Source: Thermoplasmatota archaeon (GTDB lineage Archaea > Thermoplasmatota > Thermoplasmata > Methanomassiliicoccales > Methanomassiliicoccaceae). From it: a stretch of 5,402 nucleotides of DNA. The position numbers and the translations under genes were made by a program. Position 1 is the first letter of the stretch, and the number at the start of each line of letters is the position of its first letter. The notes below the pieces were generated by a model. It searched no databases. It was not told the DNA's origin and saw only the letters and a program-made list of their open reading frames with translations. The DNA lies in NCBI GenBank assembly GCA_022709105.1, contig JAKIXL010000105.1, positions 1 through 5,402 of the forward strand. The letters are read 5' to 3'. Below are positions 1 through 5,402 of the stretch, piece after piece.

Positions 1-250
1 GCCGCTTTCGCTCACCTCTTAACAAGGCATTTAACTCGCCGGGGCCGATTTTCACCACAGGATGATCGAGGGCGGGCTCAGGGCCGTCAAATCCCAGGAA
101 GGCATAAATGCTCGCTCCCAATCATAGGACAATGGTCAGAACTGCCCGCCCCTGAGCCTGTCCGATGCGGGCGATGTCCCATCGGAAGCGTTCGGCGGTT
201 GAAGAGGATCTCCAGCTGAAAGGGAATGGCAGTTCGATAGGCACGGACAT
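1..250 (-). pseudogene. Possible interrupted single-pass membrane protein frame (partial at left edge)
   Basis: One minus-strand frame reads from an ATG at 250-248 (or GTG at 244-242) to the window edge with a single in-frame TGA, at 124-122. Before the TGA it has a polar, aromatic-rich stretch (motif FRWDIARIGQAQGRA), then AVLTIVL. After the TGA it continues in the same frame with LGASIYAFLGF and a hydrophilic tail containing HPVVKIGPGELNALL. The two hydrophobic pieces join into one helix of about 19-20 residues, as expected of a membrane anchor cut by a nonsense change. A single transition (TGG to TGA) would explain it. I do not recognise the family. No Shine-Dalgarno precedes the ATG or GTG, and that start lies face to face with the RPA start at 249. 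Alternatives are a real gene ending at the TGA, a gene starting at TTG 121, a sequencing error, or a chance open frame. Confidence 0.3.
103..110 (+). promoter_or_regulatory. Weak TATA-like box possibly serving the RPA operon
   Basis: CATAAATG is the only AT-rich, TATA-like element upstream of the RPA gene. By archaeal spacing it would place a transcription start near 130-135, giving a leader of about 30 bases to the ATG at 165 or about 115 bases to the preferred ATG at 249. The element is nearly symmetric, so it could also be read on the other strand. It lies within the minus-strand frame described at 1-250. Support is weak. Confidence 0.2.
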
Positions 251-1607
251 GGACTGGACCGACTTCAACAAAGAAGAGATCGCACCCCATGTAAAAGAGA
301 TCACCAGGGTGCTGGAAGGAAAGATAAGGGAGCAGGAAATCGAGAAGGACCTCGACAACTATCTGAACGTCTACAGGATGTCCCTGGAAGCGTCAAAGCG
401 GCATATCGTCCGCAAATACGGAGGAGACCCCAACGCTCTGACAAAGGGAGAGAGGAAGATGCTCTCTCAGCTAGGTCTCAGCGAGCAAAGCGTGGACCTT
501 CTTGTGAGGGTCATGTCCTCCAATGTTCGTGAGGTGTCGGTCGGAGGTAACCCCAAGACCATACAATCCGGGATACTAGCGGACGAGAACGGGAACACCG
601 TCAAGTTCACGGTGTGGGATGTCTCAAAGGCGGACCTTAAGGCAGGGGAGAACTATCTCATCAGGTATGCATATACGAAGGAATGGAGCGGACAGCCGGA
701 GGTCCATCTAGGCAACCGCGTAGTGGTGGAGCTTCGTCCCCAGGACGAGGTCAGGGTCCCGGACGATGTGGTCGTCCCTCAGGCCTCGAGCGGTTATTCC
801 GCCCCCATCGTGGCCAAGGTCTCCGACCTAAGGGAGAACATGAACAATGTTACCCTCACGGGGAGGATATTGAGCCTCAGGACGAAGGATGTAGAGACCC
901 CCTCGGGCAAGAAATCGATGTACACAGGGATAATCGCTGACGAGACGGGCAAGGTCGAGTTCACGGCCTGGCACGATTTCGGACTTAAAGATAACGAGGT
1001 GATAACCGTTTCCAACGCCTACGTGAAGGGATGGAAGGGGATCCCTCGTCTGAGCTTCGGAGAGAGGGGACAGGTCACCAGGCCTAAGATCAAGATGCCT
1101 GCAGCGGCCGAGCTGTCACAAGCCGCAAGGAAGAGCATTGATGAACTGGAGAGGGCGGGCTGGGCCTCGGACGTCATCGTCACCGGGACAATAGTGGATA
1201 TAAAAAAGGGCACTGGGCTGATCTTCCGATGTCCAGAGTGCAACCGGGTAGTGCAGAAGGGGGTCTGCCAGGTGCATGGCAAGGTACAGCAGGTCCCTGA
1301 TCTTCGCATCAAAGTGGTGGTCGATGACGGCTCCGCCGCCATCACCGCAGTGATGAAGAAGGACGTGACCGAGCAGCTCACTGGGATAACTCTCAAGGCC
1401 GCCCTTGAAGAGGCCCGGGAGACAATGGACGCCGAGGCGGTGGCCAATCGTTTCGAGGAGATCCTGCTGGCCAAGCCCATCGAGATCCGAGGCAACGTGA
1501 TCTCAGATGACTATGGACTGTCCATGAACGTCAATGAGGCAAGGTTCATAGAACTGGACGTGAGGGCAGAGGCTGAGGTGCTTCTTAAGAGGATCGAGGT
1601 GATCTGA
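249..1607 (+). CDS. rpa: Replication protein A (archaeal single-stranded DNA-binding protein, OB folds plus zinc finger)
   Basis: This protein binds and protects single-stranded DNA during replication, repair and recombination. From the ATG at 249 it is 452 residues. An N-terminal helical region (about 1-60, starting MDWTDF) precedes OB fold 1 (about 81-162, with FTVW and W-x-G-x-P, tryptophans 123 and 146). OB fold 2 (about 190-278) repeats the pattern (FTAW and GWKGIP, tryptophans 241 and 262). OB fold 3 (about 308-437) carries a zinc-finger insertion C328-x2-C331-x8-C340-x2-H343. Repeated W/G/P signatures and a C-terminal zinc-bearing OB fold are known for euryarchaeal RPA. The frame stays open upstream to ATG codons at 165 and 174, which would add 28 or 25 residues. 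I prefer 249 because MDW begins the RPA-like sequence and the extra residues look unconserved, but no start has a clear Shine-Dalgarno. The gene overlaps the next one by one base. Confidence 0.93.
   Translation: MDWTDFNKEEIAPHVKEITRVLEGKIREQEIEKDLDNYLNVYRMSLEASKRHIVRKYGGDPNALTKGERKMLSQLGLSEQSVDLLVRVMSSNVREVSVGGNPKTIQSGILADENGNTVKFTVWDVSKADLKAGENYLIRYAYTKEWSGQPEVHLGNRVVVELRPQDEVRVPDDVVVPQASSGYSAPIVAKVSDLRENMNNVTLTGRILSLRTKDVETPSGKKSMYTGIIADETGKVEFTAWHDFGLKDNEVITVSNAYVKGWKGIPRLSFGERGQVTRPKIKMPAAAELSQAARKSIDELERAGWASDVIVTGTIVDIKKGTGLIFRCPECNRVVQKGVCQVHGKVQQVPDLRIKVVVDDGSAAITAVMKKDVTEQLTGITLKAALEEARETMDAEAVANRFEEILLAKPIEIRGNVISDDYGLSMNVNEARFIELDVRAEAEVLLKRIEVI
1596..1604 (+). promoter_or_regulatory. 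Strong Shine-Dalgarno for the RPA-associated gene
   Basis: GAGGTGATC, complementary to the usual archaeal 16S rRNA 3' end, lies inside the last codons of RPA and ends two bases before the ATG at 1607. With the TGATG stop/start overlap it points to coupled translation and fixes the start of the downstream gene. Confidence 0.8.
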
Positions 1608-2494
1608 TGAAGACCCGAGAGGTCGCCTGGAGGGTGTTCGCTTACGAGTATAATGCCTCTACTTTGGAGATCAAGGGAGAAGGAGAGAAGGCCCCCTCGT
1701 ACGTAGTAACGCCCTTGGGCGCAATGATCAATCGGCTGTTCATCGTCGGCCTGCTTACTGATCTGCAGAACCTGGGCACCGAGGCTGAGCCTTACTGGCG
1801 TGCCTTGCTCTCCGACGGTATGAACAAGTTCTATCTCTATGCTGGAAAGTACAATCCAGAGGCTACGGTGGTACTGTCCAAGCTGGAGCCGCCCGCGTAT
1901 GTTGCGGTGGTCGGCAAGACCCGGACCTATTCTCCGGAAGAGGGCAGGATAATCGTATCGGTACGTCCAGAGAAGATCATTCGTGTGGATGAGAGCATCA
2001 AGGACAATTGGGTGCTGGAGGCAGTTAGGTCTACCCTCAAGCGCATCGACTGTATGGAGGAGGCCATGCAGATGGAATCCCCACAAGTGGATGATCTGGT
2101 CCGCCTAGGCTACTCGCAAGCACTCGCCGAGGGCGTGGTGAGGGCCTTGCCTCATTATAAGGAGACTGACCTCAACCGCTACCGGGGCTTGGCACTGGAG
2201 GCCCTTGAGCAGTTGCTTCCGGAGGGCACAGGTGAGCTGCCGATGTTACATGACGTTCCATCGTTCGGGCCAGAGGAGATAGAGGACGAGACCGACGAAG
2301 AGGACAAAGAAGAGATTGTGCTCAAGCTCATCGAAAGACTGGACACCAATAAGAAGGGGGCCCCTCTGGCCGATCTCCTCCGAGAGGCCGTGAAGTCGGG
2401 CATAGGGGAGGCGGAACTTGAAGAGATCAACAACTCCCTCCTGGACAAAGGCTTGATCTATGAGCCTACAATAGGAAGGATGAAGCGCATTTGA
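1607..2494 (+). CDS. RPA-associated protein (COG3390-type, OB fold plus C-terminal winged helix)
   Basis: This is the probable partner of the RPA encoded just upstream. In haloarchaea, COG3390-type proteins are encoded next to their RPA and act with it; the same role is inferred here. The protein has 295 residues. Residues 1-20 (REVAWRVFAYEYNAST) and an OB-fold-like region at about 32-125 form the N-terminal half. A helical middle region (about 130-205) follows. A very acidic linker (about 223-236, EEIEDETDEEDKEE) leads to a C-terminal segment, 236-295, with the helix-turn-helix-wing look of a winged helix (LADLLREAV, then EINNSLLDKGLIYEP). This layout, OB fold then acidic linker then winged helix, resembles eukaryotic RPA32, although I claim no sequence homology. 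The start is set by the Shine-Dalgarno at 1596-1604, and the ATG shares one base with the RPA stop. Confidence 0.85.
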   Translation: MKTREVAWRVFAYEYNASTLEIKGEGEKAPSYVVTPLGAMINRLFIVGLLTDLQNLGTEAEPYWRALLSDGMNKFYLYAGKYNPEATVVLSKLEPPAYVAVVGKTRTYSPEEGRIIVSVRPEKIIRVDESIKDNWVLEAVRSTLKRIDCMEEAMQMESPQVDDLVRLGYSQALAEGVVRALPHYKETDLNRYRGLALEALEQLLPEGTGELPMLHDVPSFGPEEIEDETDEEDKEEIVLKLIERLDTNKKGAPLADLLREAVKSGIGEAELEEINNSLLDKGLIYEPTIGRMKRI

Positions 2495-2508
2495 GCGCTC
2501 CTCTTCCA

Positions 2509-2527
2509 TTTTTTTCTTACATTTTTT
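2509..2527 (+). terminator. T-rich terminator of the RPA operon
   Basis: Two T runs (seven at 2509-2515 and six at 2522-2527) begin 15 bases after the stop of the RPA-associated gene. Archaeal RNA polymerase commonly terminates at T runs without a hairpin. An 8-base palindrome, GAGCGCTC at 2493-2500, lies just before them but is too short to form a stem-loop. The runs overlap the 3' end of the convergent minus-strand gene. Confidence 0.6.
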
Positions 2528-3389
2528 GGAGCCCCGACATTAGGTTGTCCTCGAACATCCACTCGTTATCAAAGTGATCGTTTAGGTCTTTGATGAGCAC
2601 ATAGAACCACCAGATGGCGAACGCTGGAAGTAGGACAGATATGATAAGATAGAGCACGTAGCTACGTTCGCTGATGCTCTTCCAGGTCCCGGAGAGCAGC
2701 GGCCCCATGCTGATCTGCTCGGAAGCATAGTGAGCGTTCTGAGCGAAGCCGTAGAAGCGGCGATCGTGTCCCGGGGCATAGTCGGTCAGCCAGAACAACG
2801 TGAGGATGATTGCGATGATATTGATTCCGGGTATGAGGCATAGGATGGTCCACAATAGGGCGCTCTGAGGTTCCTCGTACATCAATGAACCTCGGTCGAA
2901 GGCCTGCATCGCCTGAACGTAAGGGCCGACGCGCTGCCCGGTCCCCATCTCTTCTCCCCGGAACCTGAAGAAATCCATCAGCTCGCGGCGGAGCTGGGCC
3001 TCGCGGGCCATATGCTCATTGCGCCGCTTCAGCAACCGGAAGATAAGGAACGCCAGGAGGAACACTCCGACTATGGTCCCGACCATGGCGACCGCAAGGC
3101 CCAGAAGCACATCGTACATGAAGGCGACGATGCCCAGTACATAGCTGGTGATCACCACCACAACAGGGAGAAGGATCCAGTAGTCAGGGATCTTGATGTC
3201 GGTTCGGTGCCTTCGCCCCATAGTGGCCATGAGCGCTTCCTTGGCCCTGGCGGAGGAGCCCCATCCATGGAAGGGGGAGGTCGGGGGAGGTACCATGGCT
3301 CCTAGAAGCGTCGCGCCGCAAGCAGCGCAACCCCCTGAACCTGGCTGGACCGCCGAACCGCACTGAGGGCACTGAACCGTTCCGTTCAT
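2517..3389 (-). CDS. Zinc-ribbon protein with four predicted membrane helices, function unknown
   Basis: This 290-residue protein starts with a zinc ribbon: C7-x2-C10-x10-C21-x2-C24. A proline-rich linker (about 33-45) follows, then four hydrophobic segments at about 70-92, 94-120, 177-202 and 244-267. Between helices 2 and 3 is a charged, Arg/Glu-rich stretch (about 120-150) that looks amphipathic. The C-terminal end, WWFYVLIKDLNDHFDNEW followed by a short acidic tail, resembles the pattern I associate with DUF4234-type small membrane proteins; this is recall, not a search. The location is the cell membrane. The even number of helices puts both ends on the same side, presumably the cytoplasm for the metal-binding ribbon. 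The start is supported by GGAGG at 3404-3400 and by the ribbon lying directly after it. The gene is convergent with the RPA pair and 114 bases downstream of the MEMO gene. The context does not reveal its job. Confidence 0.8.
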   Translation of the reverse strand: MNGTVQCPQCGSAVQPGSGGCAACGATLLGAMVPPPTSPFHGWGSSARAKEALMATMGRRHRTDIKIPDYWILLPVVVVITSYVLGIVAFMYDVLLGLAVAMVGTIVGVFLLAFLIFRLLKRRNEHMAREAQLRRELMDFFRFRGEEMGTGQRVGPYVQAMQAFDRGSLMYEEPQSALLWTILCLIPGINIIAIILTLFWLTDYAPGHDRRFYGFAQNAHYASEQISMGPLLSGTWKSISERSYVLYLIISVLLPAFAIWWFYVLIKDLNDHFDNEWMFEDNLMSGLQKM

Positions 3390-3399
3390 CGCTTATACT

Positions 3400-3404
3400 C
3401 CTCC
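3400..3404 (-). promoter_or_regulatory. Shine-Dalgarno of the zinc-ribbon membrane protein
   Basis: GGAGG (with a second, overlapping GGAG closer in) ends ten bases upstream of the ATG at 3389. It fixes that start and shows that this gene is translated from a leader, unlike the neighbouring MEMO gene. Confidence 0.65.
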
Positions 3405-3440
3405 TTTTCCCTTGCTGCGTCCAAGAAGGCATGATTTGCT

Positions 3441-3450
3441 CTTTAATATG
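3441..3450 (-). promoter_or_regulatory. TATA-like promoter of the zinc-ribbon membrane protein
   Basis: CATATTAAAG on the minus strand is the most AT-rich element in the 114-base gap after the MEMO gene. By archaeal spacing it puts transcription start near 3420, giving a leader of about 30 bases that contains the Shine-Dalgarno at 3404-3400. This suggests the gene has its own promoter rather than depending on readthrough from the MEMO gene. Confidence 0.45.
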
Positions 3451-3503
3451 CTGTCGGCGGTACGTTTTCCCGGCCCTGATGCGAGAGGGGTCCTAGATGC
3501 ATC

Positions 3504-4319
3504 TCAGCGCACCACCTTGATCGCCGCGTAACCGACCACGTCCTCCATGGGAGATACGTCACCAGAGTTGCCATACTTTAACAGCTCGGCCCTGCTCCCA
3601 CCAGAGGCTAGCAGCATGGCCATGACCGGACCGTAGCCGCACATGGATATGTTCTTTCGTATGACAGTGTCGTATACTCCCTCGGCGTCCAGGGCGAGGA
3701 TGCGGTCGATGACCGAACGGTCCTGCTTAGCCGCCTCCTGGGCCGGAACGTAATGGGAGAAGTCGGTGGAGGCTATAATCACGACATCTCGGCCCCGGCA
3801 TGCCTTCTTTATCTCTTCGGCCACTTCCACCGCGGTCTCATGGTCCTGAGCGGCCATCGCTATCGGCACGAAGGTTATGTCCTCCTTGAAATATTGGATG
3901 AACGGCAGCTGTACCTCGATGGAGTGTTCGTAGCGGTGAGCCATGGGATCATCGACTATGAGCCTCCCCATACCCTTGATTATCTCCTTGTCCACCCTTA
4001 CCTCCCCAAGCGGTGTGTCGAAGTCCTCAGTGGTCATCGACACCGGGGAACCCAGGCCGCTGTGGTTTGGCCCTATGACAATGAAGGTCTCGGGGAATCC
4101 GTCGTTGGCAAGGGCGGCATATGCGTATGCGGCCACCGGACCAGAGTACACATATCCGGCGTGAGGGACCACCAGGCCGACGATCTTTCTAGGGCCGGCG
4201 GTGTTGAGCCGGGGCCGGCGGCCAAGGTAGGTATCATAGAGGCGGTCGATCTCTCCTCTGACCTGTCTCTCGGTGCGGGGATAGAACTTGCCTGCGACAG
4301 CGGGTTGCCTCAAGGCCAT
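3504..4319 (-). CDS. MEMO family protein (AmmeMemoRadiSam system protein B, UPF0103)
   Basis: The 271 residues carry the family motifs in order: QPAVAGKFYP (5-14), VPHAGYVYSG (51-60, H53), IGPNHSG (82-88, H86), EHSIEVQLPF (131-140, H132), STDFSHY (184-190, H189), CGYGPV (227-232, C227), YGNSGD (249-254) and VGYAAIKV (262-269). The conserved histidines and cysteine line the presumed active site. In the family they correspond to the metal/catalytic centre seen in human MEMO1, and the fold is that of non-heme iron dioxygenases. The family often occurs with an AMMECR1-domain protein and a radical SAM protein, but neither is in this window. Its exact archaeal reaction is not settled, so none is assigned. 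The length is normal and nothing is missing. It lies downstream of rpsB, an arrangement seen in other archaea. It has no Shine-Dalgarno, and a TATA-like box at 4341-4350 suggests a leaderless mRNA. Confidence 0.93.
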   Translation of the reverse strand: MALRQPAVAGKFYPRTERQVRGEIDRLYDTYLGRRPRLNTAGPRKIVGLVVPHAGYVYSGPVAAYAYAALANDGFPETFIVIGPNHSGLGSPVSMTTEDFDTPLGEVRVDKEIIKGMGRLIVDDPMAHRYEHSIEVQLPFIQYFKEDITFVPIAMAAQDHETAVEVAEEIKKACRGRDVVIIASTDFSHYVPAQEAAKQDRSVIDRILALDAEGVYDTVIRKNISMCGYGPVMAMLLASGGSRAELLKYGNSGDVSPMEDVVGYAAIKVVR

Positions 4320-4340
4320 CGTTTGAAAGAGTGTGTCAGC

Positions 4341-4350
4341 GGTTATATCA
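4341..4350 (-). promoter_or_regulatory. TATA-like promoter of the MEMO gene, placed for a leaderless transcript
   Basis: TGATATAACC on the minus strand is centred about 26 bases upstream of the ATG at 4319, so transcription would begin at or within a base or two of the start codon. The bases before the ATG (CACTCTTTCAAACG) contain no Shine-Dalgarno, which fits leaderless initiation. Confidence 0.55.
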
Positions 4351-4379
4351 AATTACCGCGCTTGGACCCGAGGACCGGT

Positions 4380-4420
4380 GGAAGAAGAAAGAGATCTGCG
4401 TCCGCTCGGCAAGAACGGAC
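4380..4420 (-). terminator. Possible terminator after rpsB
   Basis: Just downstream of the rpsB stop, an inverted repeat GTCCG / CGGAC (4420-4416 and 4404-4400, 11-base loop) is followed on the minus strand by a pyrimidine-rich tract, TCTCTTTCTTCTTCC. The stem is only five pairs and the tract is broken by C residues, so this is a weak candidate for ending the rpoK-rpsB transcript before the MEMO promoter. Confidence 0.3.
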
Positions 4421-4428
4421 AAAGGGTT

Positions 4429-5040
4429 TCAGAGGGAGGCCTCGAAGTCGTCCATGGTGAGCTTGAACTCATCATATGACCTTATCAGGCCCTTCTCCTT
4501 CAGGACCTCTCTTGTCAGGAGCCAATATACGCAGGCCAGGGCCCGGCGGCCCTTGTTGTTGGTGGGGATCACAAGGTCCACGTTCCTGGTCTCGTTGTTG
4601 GCATCGCACAGGGCGACGATGGGGATCCCGACGTTCATGGCCTCGGCGACGGCTTGCTGGTCCGCCGCGGGGTCGGTGACGATGAGCACCTCAGGTTCGA
4701 TGTACTCAGGGAGCTTGGGGTTGGTCAAGGTCCCGGGAACGAAACGCCCGGCGAAGACCTTTGTCCCGATGGTCTTCGCAAAGACCTTGGCCGGTTTCTG
4801 ACCGTACTGCCTGGCTGAGGATATTAGTATCCGGTCTGGCTGAATCCGGGCCAAGAACTTGGCCACCGCCCTGATCCGGGCATCGGTCTGCTTGACATCC
4901 ATTACGTAAAGCCCGTCCGACCTGACCTTGAAGATGAACTTCTTCATGTCGGCGCTCTTTTGCTGGGTACCTATGTGGACGCCCGAAGTCAGGTAAACAT
5001 CTTCAGGCACCAGGAGCTCGGTCTTGACCTCTTCGCTCAT
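4429..5040 (-). CDS. rpsB: Small ribosomal subunit protein S2 (uS2), archaeal type
   Basis: This structural protein of the small ribosomal subunit matches the archaeal/eukaryotic (Sa) form in its motifs: GVHIGTQ (20-26), SSARQYG (74-80), [12 protein letters not shown] (97-108), [10 protein letters not shown] (121-130), [14 protein letters not shown] (136-149) and [11 protein letters not shown] (158-168) followed by [13 protein letters not shown] (172-184). The 203 residues are normal for an archaeal S2, which lacks the long C-terminal tail of metazoan Sa. The start follows rpoK by 10 bases. A Shine-Dalgarno, GAGGT at 5052-5048, overlaps the rpoK stop codon, so translation is likely coupled to rpoK. 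In many euryarchaea an enolase gene lies between rpoK and rpsB; here there is none. Confidence 0.97.
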   Translation of the reverse strand: MSEEVKTELLVPEDVYLTSGVHIGTQQKSADMKKFIFKVRSDGLYVMDVKQTDARIRAVAKFLARIQPDRILISSARQYGQKPAKVFAKTIGTKVFAGRFVPGTLTNPKLPEYIEPEVLIVTDPAADQQAVAEAMNVGIPIVALCDANNETRNVDLVIPTNNKGRRALACVYWLLTREVLKEKGLIRSYDEFKLTMDDFEASL

Positions 5041-5047
5041 CTTAAAA

Positions 5048-5052
5048 ACCTC
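5048..5052 (-). promoter_or_regulatory. Shine-Dalgarno of rpsB overlapping the rpoK stop
   Basis: GAGGT begins inside the rpoK TGA and ends seven bases before the rpsB ATG. It sets the rpsB start and supports translation of both genes from one mRNA. Confidence 0.65.
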
Positions 5053-5224
5053 ATATGTCTCTTTTTACGGTGATAGGGAGAACACCCCTATCATACTCGA
5101 GCCTGGCAATCTCCACCGGGTCGATCATTCCCTCGGGTATGTCGATAAGGACGGGCGCGCCCAACGATACCTGCAAAGACCGGGCACCTATGATACGCGC
5201 CTTCTCAAATCTAGTGTATTTCAT
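5051..5224 (-). CDS. rpoK: DNA-directed RNA polymerase subunit K (Rpb6/omega homologue)
   Basis: Translating the minus strand from the ATG at 5224 gives a 57-residue protein that starts [19 protein letters not shown], continues with [11 protein letters not shown], and ends with [19 protein letters not shown]. These are the signatures of archaeal RpoK, the counterpart of eukaryotic Rpb6 and bacterial omega. It helps assemble RNA polymerase by holding the largest subunit. Length and start are typical of the family. The gene is a complete small gene and the first of the rpoK-rpsB operon, 10 bases before rpsB. A GGTG sequence five bases before the ATG may serve as a short Shine-Dalgarno. rpoN, often next to rpoK in archaea, is not upstream here. 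Confidence 0.96.
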   Translation of the reverse strand: MKYTRFEKARIIGARSLQVSLGAPVLIDIPEGMIDPVEIARLEYDRGVLPITVKRDI

Positions 5225-5263
5225 ATAAGCACCACGCGGGAGTGGCCTGATATTAACAGTCCG

Positions 5264-5271
5264 CTTATAAA
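5264..5271 (-). promoter_or_regulatory. TATA box of the rpoK-rpsB operon
   Basis: TTTATAAG on the minus strand is a near-consensus archaeal TATA box, preceded by an A-rich stretch (CAAAAG) that could act as the TFB-recognition element. It places transcription start near 5241, giving a leader of roughly 17 bases before the rpoK ATG at 5224. Confidence 0.65.
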
Positions 5272-5330
5272 GCTTTTGTAAGGGGTCTGATCGACGTCCA
5301 GTTTGTTGATTGCCATCTTCTCATACCATC

Positions 5331-5340
5331 TTTTTATGCA
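5331..5340 (+). promoter_or_regulatory. TATA-like promoter for the plus-strand gene at the right edge
   Basis: TTTTTATGCA is centred about 36 bases upstream of the ATG at 5372, so a start site near 5360 would leave a leader of about 11 bases. GGGTG at 5361-5365 could act as a Shine-Dalgarno at the very start of the mRNA. It forms a divergent pair with the rpoK promoter. Confidence 0.4.
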
Positions 5341-5371
5341 TCACCTATGCCGATTTTCTAGGGTGTGACCA

Positions 5372-5402
5372 ATGGTTTTGGTGAATAGCCGATTACAGAA
5401 GG
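5372..5402 (+). CDS. Start of an unidentified plus-strand gene (cut by window edge)
   Basis: An ATG at 5372 opens ten codons (MVLVNSRLQK) that run off the right edge without a stop. Support comes from its position, with a TATA-like box at 5331-5340 and a possible Shine-Dalgarno (GGGTG, 5361-5365) at suitable distances, and from the lack of any other gene in the gap after rpoK. Too little is present to suggest a product, and the true start could lie further downstream. Confidence 0.4.
   Translation, partial: MVLVNSRLQK

Noticed and set aside
1..220. Plus-strand frame open from the left edge to a TGA near 220
   Set aside because: The translation is dominated by Arg, Gly and Pro with no domain character. 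The minus-strand frame over the same bases looks far more like protein.
1019..1495. 158-codon minus-strand open frame
   Set aside because: It is antisense to the zinc-finger OB fold of RPA, rich in Ser/Thr/Arg with no domain signs.
1511..2086. 191-codon minus-strand open frame
   Set aside because: It lies antisense inside the RPA-associated gene, shows no recognisable motifs, and is explained by GC-rich codon use on the coding strand.
3496..3503. GATGCATC palindrome directly after the MEMO stop
   Set aside because: Eight bases, no T tract following on the minus strand and no second copy noticed, so it is not supportable as a terminator or operator.
3753..4460. 235-codon plus-strand open frame
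   Set aside because: It is antisense to the clearly conserved MEMO gene; its composition (rich in G, R and H) and lack of motifs mark it as a shadow.
4331..4801. 156-codon plus-strand open frame
   Set aside because: It is antisense to the strongly conserved S2 gene and the gap before the MEMO gene, with no motifs.
5024..5281. 85-codon plus-strand open frame
   Set aside because: It is antisense to rpoK, whose protein sequence is unmistakable on the minus strand.

Overview
The window is ordinary archaeal chromosome with housekeeping genes for replication, transcription and translation. The best fit is Euryarchaeota-grade, most likely Thermoplasmatota / Methanomassiliicoccales-like. This rests on: archaeal RPA with its COG3390-type partner, eukaryote-like RNA polymerase subunit K and S2 genes, TATA-like boxes a short distance upstream of starts, a GAGGTGATC-type Shine-Dalgarno, and GC-rich third codon positions. 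The order-level placement comes from the look of the proteins, not from a search.

Left edge to 2494, plus strand: an RPA gene (single-stranded DNA-binding protein, OB folds plus a zinc-finger OB fold) is followed by an RPA-associated OB-fold/winged-helix protein. Stop and start overlap as TGATG with a strong Shine-Dalgarno, so the two are almost certainly co-translated. Opposite the 5' end of RPA and running off the left edge is a minus-strand frame that reads like a single-pass membrane protein, but a TGA interrupts it in the middle of the predicted membrane helix. This is the strangest feature of the window.

2517 to 3389, minus strand: a zinc-ribbon protein with four predicted membrane helices, function unknown, convergent with the RPA pair and separated from it by T-rich DNA. 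It has its own TATA-like box and Shine-Dalgarno.

3504 to 5224, minus strand: rpoK, then rpsB, then a MEMO-family (AmmeMemoRadiSam protein B) gene. rpoK and rpsB are 10 bases apart and form an operon. The MEMO gene follows after 109 bases, with a TATA-like box placed so that its transcript may be leaderless.

5225 to 5402: a divergent intergenic region carrying the rpoK promoter and, on the plus strand, a probable promoter and the first ten codons of a gene that leaves the window. I saw no mobile elements, CRISPR arrays or RNA genes, and no new multi-gene system.
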